55,240 bases of DNA from Gammaproteobacteria bacterium (GTDB taxonomy: Bacteria > Pseudomonadota > Gammaproteobacteria > Burkholderiales > Burkholderiaceae_D): assembly GCA_903970185.1 (NCBI GenBank), contig CAJCIC010000055.1:1-55240 (forward strand). The letters are read 5' to 3'. The notes under the pieces are model-generated. The model ran no database searches and had not been told where the DNA came from. It saw only the letters and a program-made list of their open reading frames with translations. The position numbers and the translations under genes were made by a program. Shown in pieces: positions 1 through 7,617 of this stretch; within the stretch, counting starts at the first letter, position 1; every line of letters begins with the position of its first letter.

Positions 1-156
1 CACGCTGGCCGATTCGCCCTTCTCGAGTGCGATGACCTGGCGCCGCTCGACGCTGGCCCGGCGCGCGAGCTCGACCTGAGTGAGGTTCTTCTGCAGGCGC
101 AATTCGCGGATACGCTCGCCGAGCAGGGCCTGCAATTCTTCCGTGGTGCGATTCAT
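1..156 (-). CDS. Partial XRE/HipB-type helix-turn-helix regulator
   Basis: Only the first 52 codons lie in the window; the gene runs off the left edge. It starts at the ATG read leftward from 156. The helix-turn-helix covers about residues 13-47, with the characteristic TQVELARRASVERRQV stretch followed by ALEKGES. This is the Cro/CI (XRE) fold used by HipB-like antitoxins and many autoregulators. Upstream are a good promoter and four GTAC-N8-GTAC sites. The E. coli hipBA operon also has four operators with an 8-bp spacer (established knowledge), so a HipB-like autorepressor followed by a HipA-type kinase is my inference. The downstream partner is outside the window. It could equally be an orphan XRE regulator. 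Confidence 0.85.
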   Translation of the reverse strand, partial: MNRTTEELQALLGERIRELRLQKNLTQVELARRASVERRQVIALEKGESASV

Positions 157-166
157 TTGCTTTAGT

Positions 167-322
167 GTACAGAAAGTCGTACTTAATAACGAAAACTGGC
201 TTATTGAGTACCGAAAACCGTACTTAAATTATAGCACAGGTACGTTGATTGGCAATCTGTTATATGTACGAAAAGCAGTACCTAGTAGCCTATCAAAGCC
301 TTTAATGTACAATAAGCCGTCC
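167..322. repeat. Four GTAC-N8-GTAC operator-like sites
   Basis: Sites lie at 167-182, 208-223, 266-281 and 307-322. The first three are exact GTAC-N8-GTAC; the fourth ends in GTCC. The spacers are A-rich and alike (AGAAAGTC, CGAAAACC, GAAAAGCA, AATAAGCC). Start-to-start distances are 41, 58 and 41 bp, so the array is two equally spaced pairs. A further inverted pair, ACTTAATAA (181-189) and TTATTGAGT (201-209), links the first two sites. They flank the promoter of the XRE gene, so binding by that protein is the simplest reading. Confidence 0.7.
228..255 (-). promoter_or_regulatory. Sigma-70 promoter of the XRE regulator
   Basis: On the minus strand a TTGCCA -35 box (255-250) is followed after 16 bp by a perfect TATAAT -10 box (233-228). 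The predicted start is near 221, giving a leader of about 65 nt before the regulator ATG at 156. One GTAC-N8-GTAC site (208-223) covers the predicted transcription start and another (266-281) sits just upstream of the -35 box, a layout expected for repression. Confidence 0.7.
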
Positions 323-636
323 ATTAAAGCACAACATCCAGCACCCGGCGACGTCAGCTGGGCGCTTCCGAGCTTCTGCGGTAGAGCTGCCTCCCTTGCG
401 CAGCTATGAGTCTGGCATGGTCGCCTGCAGGAGGTCGTCGACCTTCGCGCGGTCAAGACCCGCGGCTGGGAACGTCTCACGAGGTACGGCCTCTGTACGG
501 AGGGAGAGCACTGCCTCAGTTCTAGTAACGAACACTGGCCCGACGGGAGGTCCATCGGGAGGCATCCGGGAGGCGTCGGGAAGAATCAATTCCAACGAGC
601 GGCACGGGTCATCACGGCATTTATTTCTTTGCGGTT
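323..636. other. Intergenic stretch without a recognisable gene
   Basis: Short reading frames exist on both strands here, but none resembles a protein family I know or has a convincing ribosome binding site. It separates the regulator promoter from the insertion-sequence remnant. I see no tRNA, hairpin or repeat of note. Confidence 0.5.
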
Positions 637-675
637 TGTACCGGACACATCCTTTACAAACTATACGGGAGACAT
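637..675. repeat. Probable terminal repeats of the IS remnant
   Basis: On the minus strand two related 14-mers follow each other: ATGTCTCCCGTATA (675-662), overlapping the transposase stop, and ATGTGTCCGGTACA (650-637), matching at 11 of 14 positions. Repeats of this sort just after the transposase stop, with an outer end of TGT...ACA type, fit an IS481-like terminus. The other end was not found. Confidence 0.45.
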
Positions 676-945
676 TGTTACTTTCGCACCGAAGGGGTTA
701 GCCACCGGGTCTACTCGGCACGCTTCGAGATCGAAATAGCCAATATCGTAGTCCATGAAGAAGACCAGCTAGATCTGGTCGTCCTCCTGCCTGATGCCGA
801 CGTTCTGTCCGGCAACCCCTGACTCAAGTTGATTTTCTTGCTGCCAATGCAAATTCGGCCGCACTCCGTCAGGGTTACGGTTCGCTCGCGCATCGGATAT
901 TCGACGTCGGGTACCTTTGCAGAAGGACTGAAGCGCGCGTTCGAA
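661..945 (-). pseudogene. C-terminal remnant of an IS481-like DDE transposase
   Basis: Read on the minus strand, one frame gives VPDVEYPMRERTVTL then CGRICIGSKKINLS (about 912-820). After a one-base frame break near 814-818 the reading continues as VAGQNVGIRQEDDQI, a TAG stop (771-769), then LVFFMDYDIGYFD and NPFGAKV, ending at the TAG at 663-661. This is the typical C-terminal tail of IS481-type transposases, where the stop sits at the place of the usual tryptophan (IWLVSF). The catalytic core is missing or unrecognisable further upstream. Frameshift plus nonsense codon make it a dead fragment. The family name is from memory of the conserved tail, not from a search. Confidence 0.7.
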
Positions 946-1020
946 TCGCAACGCGCCGCAAGATCGGTTACATTTCTCCTCCGATGAGCTGACTCCTTCC
1001 CATCTTCCGAGGAGACCGTA

Positions 1021-2868
1021 GTGAAAGCATTGCGTCACCTTGTCCTTTCGTCTGGTGTCGCATTTGCGGCGCTGACATTCGTCGTCGACGCAGATGGGGC
1101 CGACAAGACTCACCTGGCCCGCGCCGCCGACCTGCCGCCGTTTTCGTATCCGGTGACAGGATCGATCGAGGATCTGGTCAGGGATAAGGCGGGCTACGAG
1201 GCGTTCGCCACGCAGCGGCGCGCCGATCTACAAGGCATCTTCGATCGCTATGACATCGACGACGCGGCGACCATGCGCGGGCTGCTTCTAGAAGCGGCGA
1301 CCATCGATTTCCTGCTTGGTCGCTATGACGACGCCTACAAGGAGAGCCTCGCGGTGCGCGACCTGCAGGACAAGCCCAGCGCCAAGCTTCTCTCCGGTCT
1401 CGAGTTTCGTGCCTTCATCGATGCTGCGCGCGCCACTGGCAACACCAGTGGCCCCGAATTTCAGACGGCAGTAACAAGCAAGGTGTCGGCAGGACTTGCG
1501 CCGTTGCCTTTCAAGACGGTGGAGGAGTCGGTCAAGGAAATCGAAGCCGGCAAGTCCCTCGCAGGAGAAGGACGTCTCATTGGTCAGCTGCGCGAGGTGC
1601 TCCAGCCCGTGGTCGACAAGAACCATGCGCTGAGCAGCGAGCTTGCCCCGCAGGTGACCGGGGCGCGTTTTTTCCTGACGGTGAGCCTCCCGCTTGCGAA
1701 GCCGCTGGCGAAGACGTACCAGGACTATCTGGACGCGAACACAGTCGTCAAGCCTGATATCTGGGCGGCTCGCGACGTCACGCTCGAAGCTGATGCGGGT
1801 TACGCCCCGGTCAACATCGGCATCTGGGATGGCGGTGTCGACACTGATGTCTATCCGGGTCGAATCGACCTGTCAAAAGGGCGGCCGGCCGTGATCGCCT
1901 ACGACCTGGAGTCGCGCCGCACCACGGGTAATCTGCTGCCGCTTCCGCCGGATGTGACAGCGGAATTGCCGCTCGAAAAAAGTTACCTCCAGGGCTTGAG
2001 TGATCTTCGCTCGAACATCCAGTCGCCCGAGGCCGACCGCGTCAAGGAATTGTTCAGCACTCTAAAGCCGGAGGCGTTTCGCAGCATGACTGAACACCTC
2101 CAGATGATCGATGGCTGGGCGCACGGTACCCACGTCGCGGGCATTGCGATCGCCGGAAATCCTTACGCGCGCATTGCCGTGGCACGCATCAGCTATCCCT
2201 ACAAGCTCGTGCCGGATCCCTGTCCGACTCGCGCGCTGGTCGAACGGTCGGTGAAGGCGGATTTCGAAACGGTCAAGTTCTTCAAGGCGCAGCACGTACG
2301 CGTCGTCAATATGAGCTGGGGTGCCAACGTCAAGAGCTATCAGAGCGAGCTCGAGAAATGTGGCATCGGCAAGGACGCCGAAGAGCGCAAGACCATGGCC
2401 CGTGAACTCTTCGATATCGAGCGTGATGGCCTGAAGTCTTCCATGGCATCTGCGCCGGGGATCCTGTTCGTCGCGTCGGCTGGCAATAGCGATAGCAATG
2501 CCTCGTTCACGGAATCGATCCCCGCGGGCCTTCAGCTGCCCAATCTCATCAGTGTCGGCGCCGTCGACCAGGCGGGGGACGAAGCGTCCTTCACCAGTTA
2601 CGGGCCGACGGTCGTCGTCGATGCCAACGGCTATCAGGTGAAGAGCATGATCCCCGGAGGCCAATCGCTGGCACTATCGGGAACGTCGATGTCAGCGCCG
2701 CAGGTGACAAACCTCGCCGGAAAGCTATTTGCGGTCGATCCTAAACTGACGCCCCCAGAGGCGATCGCCCTGATCAAGAAGACGGCGACCAAGTCGGAAG
2801 ACGGGAGACGTAATCTGATCGATCCAGCGGCCGCCGTGGCAGCGCTCAAGTCGCAATCGGCCCGCTGA
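1021..2868 (+). CDS. Exported subtilisin-like (S8 family) serine protease
   Basis: The 615-residue product starts at a GTG and has a hydrophobic N-terminal export signal (about residues 8-25). The peptidase S8 residues are all visible: Asp270 in IGIWDGGVD, His368 in HGTHVAGIA, the oxyanion Asn489 in SAGNSDS, and Ser556 in SGTSMSAPQ. Residues 40-255 form an unassigned, charged, probably helical N-terminal domain. The Asp-to-His distance is about 98 residues against about 32 in subtilisin, because of an inserted segment rich in D, R and L. It probably acts in the periplasm or outside the cell. No partner gene is adjacent. Protease identity is secure; substrate is unknown. The N-terminal region could be a foldase-like propeptide or a binding domain. 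Confidence 0.9.
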   Translation: MKALRHLVLSSGVAFAALTFVVDADGADKTHLARAADLPPFSYPVTGSIEDLVRDKAGYEAFATQRRADLQGIFDRYDIDDAATMRGLLLEAATIDFLLGRYDDAYKESLAVRDLQDKPSAKLLSGLEFRAFIDAARATGNTSGPEFQTAVTSKVSAGLAPLPFKTVEESVKEIEAGKSLAGEGRLIGQLREVLQPVVDKNHALSSELAPQVTGARFFLTVSLPLAKPLAKTYQDYLDANTVVKPDIWAARDVTLEADAGYAPVNIGIWDGGVDTDVYPGRIDLSKGRPAVIAYDLESRRTTGNLLPLPPDVTAELPLEKSYLQGLSDLRSNIQSPEADRVKELFSTLKPEAFRSMTEHLQMIDGWAHGTHVAGIAIAGNPYARIAVARISYPYKLVPDPCPTRALVERSVKADFETVKFFKAQHVRVVNMSWGANVKSYQSELEKCGIGKDAEERKTMARELFDIERDGLKSSMASAPGILFVASAGNSDSNASFTESIPAGLQLPNLISVGAVDQAGDEASFTSYGPTVVVDANGYQVKSMIPGGQSLALSGTSMSAPQVTNLAGKLFAVDPKLTPPEAIALIKKTATKSEDGRRNLIDPAAAVAALKSQSAR

Positions 2869-2975
2869 CTTGGGCGCCTCTCGGGTGGCCAGGGGAACAC
2901 GAGCGTGCCCTGTCCGAACCAATGCGCGAAAAGAAGAACAAGGAAGACACCAAAGACGAGCAGAATGATTTTCAT
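2634..2975 (-). CDS. Possible small membrane protein, antisense to the protease end
   Basis: The 113-residue frame starts with one strong hydrophobic helix (MKIILLVFGVFLVLLFAHWF) and has a good GAGAGGAG ribosome binding site about 6 nt before its ATG. After residue 40 the sequence is the complement of the protease 3-prime end and looks like a shadow, so the true gene may be short or non-functional. No family recognised. Only the start region supports it. Confidence 0.25.
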   Translation of the reverse strand: MKIILLVFGVFLVLLFAHWFGQGTLVFPWPPERRPSQRADCDLSAATAAAGSIRLRLPSSDLVAVFLIRAIASGGVSLGSTANSFPARFVTCGADIDVPDSASDWPPGIMLFT

Positions 2976-3496
2976 GAGACGCTCCTCTCAGTGCGCCGAC
3001 ACCACGGCGCCAATTGAATTTAGCACGACGATGCCGAATTAAGGCTGGTTGCGGAAAGGACAACCGCCGTGTGCCAAGTCCTGGTTTGATCTTGTCATCT
3101 GCGACTGATGTCGAGTCCGGCCGCGACCCGCTTTGGCGCGATCTCAATGTGCTGGCGACAAAGCGCGGCTGTCTTGGTTGAATTTTTCGCACTGCGTCCG
3201 TCGGTACGCTGTCCACGAGGCCGAATTAGCTCCTAGGCACATCAGCATTTGTCTGAACAGGTCGCTTGCGTCGTCAATGACGTCGCGTCCGTGCGCTGGG
3301 CCACGGACGGGCCGATGCCAAACGTATCTACTGCTGCGATCAAGACAGTCAACGCTCAAGGACACTTGCGACAGCAATGCGCCTGCACCCATTGGCAGTC
3401 ATCAACGACGCTTTGCAAATCAAGAGCAATGCTGCCGCCGGATCGGACCAGATATGAGTGCTTGAGCAGAGCAGTCAACCCAACCATGGAACCCCT
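2976..3496. other. Intergenic region before the PrpD-family gene
   Basis: Reading frames of 80-110 codons occur on both strands (for example 3133-3465 plus and 3144-3392 minus), but none has a recognisable family or clear start signal. The promoter of the PrpD-family gene should lie in the last 100 bp; no box stood out. Confidence 0.4.
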
Positions 3497-4915
3497 ATGA
3501 CAAAGAACTCGCAACACATCCCCGCAGCTCCTGAGACCATCGTCGAAGAGCTCGCAGCATTCGTGGTCAAGGCCAAATTCGAGGATATTTCTGTCCCTGC
3601 CCGTCAGCAACTCAAAGCGCACATCCTGGATGCGGTCGGATGTGCGTTTGCCGCACTTGAGGCGCCACCATTAAAAGCGCTCAGGGCGCAAATCGATGAA
3701 TTTGGCGGCAAACCCCTTGTGAGCCTTGTCGGGGGCGGCAAGACCTCACCCGATCAGGCGGCATTTTACAATTCAGCGGCTGAGCGTTATCTGGATTTCA
3801 TGGACTCGTACGTTGCGAAACAGGAGACCTGCCATCCTGCAGACAACATCATGTCTGTGTTGGCCGCATCCGAGTACGCGAGGGTCAGTGGCAAGGATTT
3901 CATGACTGCGACCGCTGTCGCCTATCAGGTTCAGTGTCGCCTTTCTGCAAAAGCACCCGTTCGACCGAAAGACTTCGATCATACGGTTCAAGGCGCGTAT
4001 GCCTGCGCAGCTGGCGTTGCAAAGGCGCTGGATCTCACCGCCATTCAAGTCGCGAACGCGATTGCCATGAGTGGCGCGTCGTATAACGGCTTACGTGTAA
4101 CGCGGTCTGGCAATCTTTCCAATTGGAAAGGGCTCGCTTACCCCAACATGGCGTTTGGCGCGACCAGCGTCACTTTCCTTGCCAAGCGCGGCGTCACCGG
4201 GCCACTCGGTGTATTTGAGGGCAAGGGTGGTCTGATGGACGCCATTACCGGGAAATTCCACATCGACTGGGCGAAAGAGGACCTTGAAATGGTCCTGAAA
4301 ACAGATATCAAGAAATTCAACGCGGAGTTTCATGCCCAGACAGCGATGGAAGCCGTCCTCGATCTTCGCCAGAACAAGGAACTTGTCGTGGCCGAGATCA
4401 AGGCCATTGACGTCGAGATCTTCGACGTCGCCTTCAACATCATCGGAGGGGGCGACGACGGCGACAAAACCCACGTCAAGACCAAGGAAGAGGCTGATCA
4501 CAGCTTGCCGTACATGATCGCTGTGGCACTTCTCGATGGTGACGTCACGCCGAAGCAGTATGCAGCCGGCCGAATCCTGAAATCGGATGTGCAAGAACTC
4601 TTGAAGAAAGTTACCATCCGACCGAAGAAGTCCTATAGCAACGAGTTCCCGGATGCGATGCCCTGCAAGATCGAGGTTGAACTCAACAGCGGCAAGAAGA
4701 TGCATATTGAAAAACATGACTACGAAGGGTTTTATACGCGGCCCATGTCGTGGGAGCAGGTCGTGGCAAAATTCAATGCACTCACGTCTGCCACAGTACC
4801 AGCGGCTCGTCGCGCCGCAATCATTCAGGTGATTGCGGATCTCGAAAAGAAAGAGGCGATCGAACTTACCGATCTGTTCGATCTCGTCGGCAAGAAAGAA
4901 ACCGTTAAAGCGTAA
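3497..4915 (+). CDS. MmgE/PrpD family protein
   Basis: The 472-residue product matches the MmgE/PrpD fold: an all-helical N-terminal part (VEELAAFVVKAKFEDI, then HILDAVGCAFAAL), the family-typical FNSAAERYLDFMDSY-like segment around residue 92 with its conserved aspartates, and a C-terminal alpha/beta lid. The family includes 2-methylcitrate dehydratase, cis-aconitate decarboxylase and aconitate-related isomerases or epimerases, so the exact reaction is open. I start at the ATG at 3497; an in-frame start 39 bp earlier lacks support. It converges on the tcu-like operon, whose predicted product is cis-aconitate, which makes a C6-tricarboxylate substrate attractive but unproven. A hairpin terminator follows. 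Expected to be cytoplasmic. Confidence 0.9.
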   Translation: MTKNSQHIPAAPETIVEELAAFVVKAKFEDISVPARQQLKAHILDAVGCAFAALEAPPLKALRAQIDEFGGKPLVSLVGGGKTSPDQAAFYNSAAERYLDFMDSYVAKQETCHPADNIMSVLAASEYARVSGKDFMTATAVAYQVQCRLSAKAPVRPKDFDHTVQGAYACAAGVAKALDLTAIQVANAIAMSGASYNGLRVTRSGNLSNWKGLAYPNMAFGATSVTFLAKRGVTGPLGVFEGKGGLMDAITGKFHIDWAKEDLEMVLKTDIKKFNAEFHAQTAMEAVLDLRQNKELVVAEIKAIDVEIFDVAFNIIGGGDDGDKTHVKTKEEADHSLPYMIAVALLDGDVTPKQYAAGRILKSDVQELLKKVTIRPKKSYSNEFPDAMPCKIEVELNSGKKMHIEKHDYEGFYTRPMSWEQVVAKFNALTSATVPAARRAAIIQVIADLEKKEAIELTDLFDLVGKKETVKA

Positions 4916-4924
4916 CTGAAGCGA

Positions 4925-4955
4925 CCACGGGCGCCTCACGCCGTGACGCCCGTGG
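4925..4955 (+). terminator. Hairpin terminator after the PrpD-family gene
   Basis: A perfect 9-bp stem, CCACGGGCG (4925-4933) and CGCCCGTGG (4947-4955), encloses a 13-nt loop and is followed by TTTA. It lies 10 bp after the stop codon and between two convergent genes. The T tract is short, so efficiency is uncertain. Confidence 0.6.
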
Positions 4956-5003
4956 TTTAAAGACCTGGTCTATTGTCAGGCGCAATGCCTGGCGCGCCGC
5001 ACC

Positions 5004-6146
5004 TCAGTGACTGGCGGTGCTGATTTTGATCGGTATCACTTTTGCCTTCGCAGCCGCAGCTCGAGAGCGTTCGAGCGCCCACTTCAGCAATGCGCCACTT
5101 CGATAGATGGCGTGCACAAATTTTCCGTAAGGCATGGTCAGGAACAGCGTCATCACGAGTGCGAGATGCAACAGGACCAGCACGCCCATGGCAGCGCTCT
5201 CTCGCAGCCCGAGCAGCAGCAGTCCGCTGACCGCGATGAGCAGGAGCAAGATCATGAAAGCCACATCCATGCCGTTTTGTTTTTCGTCAGCGAGCTGACG
5301 GTTTCGGCGATGCATCAGGACCAGCATGCCGATCGGGCCAACAATCAGGCCAATGCCTCCGAGCGCGCCGAAGAACACGGGCACGCTGACATACGCTGGA
5401 ATGCCCGGCATGCGCAGGATATCGGACTGGACCGCGCCCGCTGTGGTCGCAACCAGGCACGAGAGGAATCCGAAGAACGTGATCTGATGGAACCAGCGCA
5501 GCGCCTGCGACGCCTTTTCGCCCGGATAGCTGCAGCCCTCGCCATCATTGTCGAGGTTGGTCATCGCCAGGATGTCCTTTACCGCCCGCATTAGAGGAGC
5601 GGGCCTTGCAAGGTCCTGGTAAGACTCTCCGACATTTTTCCAGAAACGCGCAAAACCAACGAGCATCGCCACCGCAGCAAAGAGCCCAACGGCGCCGAAG
5701 CTGGCAAGCATCACGGTCTTGGGAATGATCTTGTAGAAGTCGCCGCCGGCTATCGGCACGAACAGCTTGCCGCCGAAAACAAGGCTGCCCACAATCATGA
5801 AACACGCAAGCAGGATGGCTGTGAGAATCGATACAAGCGTGCCATTTCTCTTGAACGCAGCTGCAAGCGGTGCCGGCCACGCGTACAGTTCGTAGGAGTA
5901 GAGCCGCAGCTTGGCAAACGTCTGCGGCGGATTGATGGCAAATTCGTGGGGCGGAGAGTACTGGCATGAGTAATAGCATTCACCGCAGTTGTGGCAAAGA
6001 TTGGAGAGATAGTTAAGATCCTCCTCCTTGAAAATGAGCCGGCTTTCCATCGCCTTCCAGACCGCGCAAAAGCCTTCGCAATAGCGGCAGGCGTTGCACA
6101 CGGTCATCAGATGCTGGCCCTCCTCAAGGAGATCAGGCGGCAACAT
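5004..6146 (-). CDS. tcuB: TcuB/CitB-like iron-sulfur membrane electron-transfer protein
   Basis: In Salmonella TcuB reoxidises the flavin of the tricarballylate dehydrogenase TcuA by passing electrons to the membrane quinone pool. Here the 380-residue product has two four-cysteine clusters: Cys17/20/23/27 in CNACRYCEGFC and Cys51/54/57/61 in CHNCGECYYSC followed by QYSPPHEF. Behind them are about six membrane helices. The start is taken at the ATG at 6146, 7 nt after a strong GGAGGG; a TTG two codons earlier is possible. It overlaps the end of tcuA by 14 bp, so the two are translationally coupled. Family length is normal. Identification is strong; the exact tricarboxylate is inferred. Confidence 0.92.
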   Translation of the reverse strand: MLPPDLLEEGQHLMTVCNACRYCEGFCAVWKAMESRLIFKEEDLNYLSNLCHNCGECYYSCQYSPPHEFAINPPQTFAKLRLYSYELYAWPAPLAAAFKRNGTLVSILTAILLACFMIVGSLVFGGKLFVPIAGGDFYKIIPKTVMLASFGAVGLFAAVAMLVGFARFWKNVGESYQDLARPAPLMRAVKDILAMTNLDNDGEGCSYPGEKASQALRWFHQITFFGFLSCLVATTAGAVQSDILRMPGIPAYVSVPVFFGALGGIGLIVGPIGMLVLMHRRNRQLADEKQNGMDVAFMILLLLIAVSGLLLLGLRESAAMGVLVLLHLALVMTLFLTMPYGKFVHAIYRSGALLKWALERSRAAAAKAKVIPIKISTASH

Positions 6147-7617
6147 TCTCAATCCCTCCCTTGAAAGTCCGTGCGGCGGGAATTGACGCCTTCGTCATCT
6201 TCGCAGCTTCTTCGCCTGCGATCCGGCCAAAGACGGTACCGATGGTGACGCCCACCCCCGCGGCGTAGCCCTTTCCAAGGACGTTACCGACCATGATTTC
6301 TCCCGCCGCAAAAATGTTCTCCGCAGGAAGGCCCGTTGCCATCAGTACGCGAGCGCGCTGGTCGACTTTCAGTCCAAGGTAGGTAAATGTGAGTCCGGGT
6401 CTAAGGCCGTAGCCAAAATAGGGCGGCTGATCAATGCGCAGCGCCCAATGGCTTTTTGCTGGCTGCAATCCACTTGTGTGGCAATCGTCGAGCTTATCGT
6501 GGTTGAAAGTACCCGGCTGCACGGCCTGGTTGTATGCGTCAATCGTGGACTTCACTGCACTGACGGGCAAGCGCATCTTTTTTGCAAGCTCCTCGATGGA
6601 GTCAGCGCGATCCGGCGGAAATACCGACGGCATGAATTTTCCGGTGGCTTTCGAATCGATGATGCAATGGGCGATCTGATCCGGCTGCTCGGCCACGAGG
6701 CGGCCCCAGATGGCGTAGCGCTTCGGCCAGAAATCCTCTCCTTCATCATAAAAGCGCAGCCCCAGATTGTTGACGACGACGCCAAGTGACACGCAATCGA
6801 GTCGCGTCACGATGCCGCCATCGAACTTCGGCGCACGCGCATCGATCGCGACCATGTGAGCCGCTTTCGCTTCGCCAACCGAAGCCGCGCCATGGTCAAG
6901 GAGCAAGCGCAAGACCTTGCCCTTGTTATAGGGCGTTCCGCGGACCAGAAAATTGTCGGCCGCCGGCCCCCAGGCCTCTTTCAACCAATCCAGGTTGGCC
7001 TCGAACCCGCCTGACGCGGCGACCATGGCCCTTGCCGTCACCGACACGCCTCGGCCCGCGAGCAGTACATCGGCACTTTGGAAACGGCTACCCGCGAAAC
7101 GCAAGTTGGTGACCTCGGCATCGTAGAGCACGCGCACTCCGGCCTGCTCGGCTGCGTCATAGTAGGCGTTCATCATGGCTTTGCCACCTCCCAGGAAGAA
7201 GGCGTTGGTTCTGCCAAGCTGCAGGGTTCCTTCAAGAGCGTGCTGGAATCGAACGCCGTGGCCCGCCATCCAGGCTGGACATTCGGCCGACTTGCGAATG
7301 GTCATGCGCGCCAGCGCCTCGTCGGTCTTGCCTCCCGTCACGCTCAGGATGTCGTTATAAAACTCGTCTGCGCCATACTTGCCCGACATCACCTTTGTCG
7401 GCTCGTTGTGCATGCAGCGCAAGTCGCGCGTGTGGCGGCTGTTGCCGGCTCTGAAATCGCGCGGCGCGCTCTCAACGACGAGAACGCTTGCTGCACCCCC
7501 TGCGCGCGCAGATAGCGCGGCAGCAAGGCCGGCATTCCCGCCTCCAATGACGAGCACATCGACATCGGCATAGTGAGGCAGCGCGTCGTTGGCTGCAGTT
7601 ACGATTCCATCAGGCAA
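6133..7617 (-). CDS. tcuA: TcuA-like FAD-dependent tricarballylate dehydrogenase
   Basis: The 494-residue flavoprotein has the dinucleotide fold GGGNAG at residues 25-30 and the family stretch SRHTRDLRCMHN, then the fumarate reductase/succinate dehydrogenase-type FAD and substrate domains, ending in an FAD-contact GEIMVGNVLGKGYAAG. TcuA oxidises tricarballylate to cis-aconitate in characterised bacteria. The start is a TTG (7617) preceded by AGGGGA at 7 nt; no in-frame ATG lies nearby. It overlaps the MFS gene by 8 bp and tcuB by 14 bp, a compact three-gene operon. It should sit in the cytoplasm and hand electrons to TcuB. A related dicarboxylate or citrate analogue could be the true substrate. 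Confidence 0.92.
   Translation of the reverse strand: MPDGIVTAANDALPHYADVDVLVIGGGNAGLAAALSARAGGAASVLVVESAPRDFRAGNSRHTRDLRCMHNEPTKVMSGKYGADEFYNDILSVTGGKTDEALARMTIRKSAECPAWMAGHGVRFQHALEGTLQLGRTNAFFLGGGKAMMNAYYDAAEQAGVRVLYDAEVTNLRFAGSRFQSADVLLAGRGVSVTARAMVAASGGFEANLDWLKEAWGPAADNFLVRGTPYNKGKVLRLLLDHGAASVGEAKAAHMVAIDARAPKFDGGIVTRLDCVSLGVVVNNLGLRFYDEGEDFWPKRYAIWGRLVAEQPDQIAHCIIDSKATGKFMPSVFPPDRADSIEELAKKMRLPVSAVKSTIDAYNQAVQPGTFNHDKLDDCHTSGLQPAKSHWALRIDQPPYFGYGLRPGLTFTYLGLKVDQRARVLMATGLPAENIFAAGEIMVGNVLGKGYAAGVGVTIGTVFGRIAGEEAAKMTKASIPAARTFKGGIENVAA

Noticed and set aside
769..1113. Minus-strand frame of 114 codons upstream of the protease
   Set aside because: Only its last 20 or so codons match the transposase tail; the rest is a wrong-frame reading of the remnant and the protease start.
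3133..3465. Overlapping small frames before the PrpD-family gene
   Set aside because: Composition and lack of ribosome binding sites suggest noncoding sequence; no family recognised.
5026..5039. TTGAT-CGGT-ATCAC, close to an FNR box
   Set aside because: It lies inside the end of tcuB, not upstream of a gene, and has one mismatch. Chance is likely.
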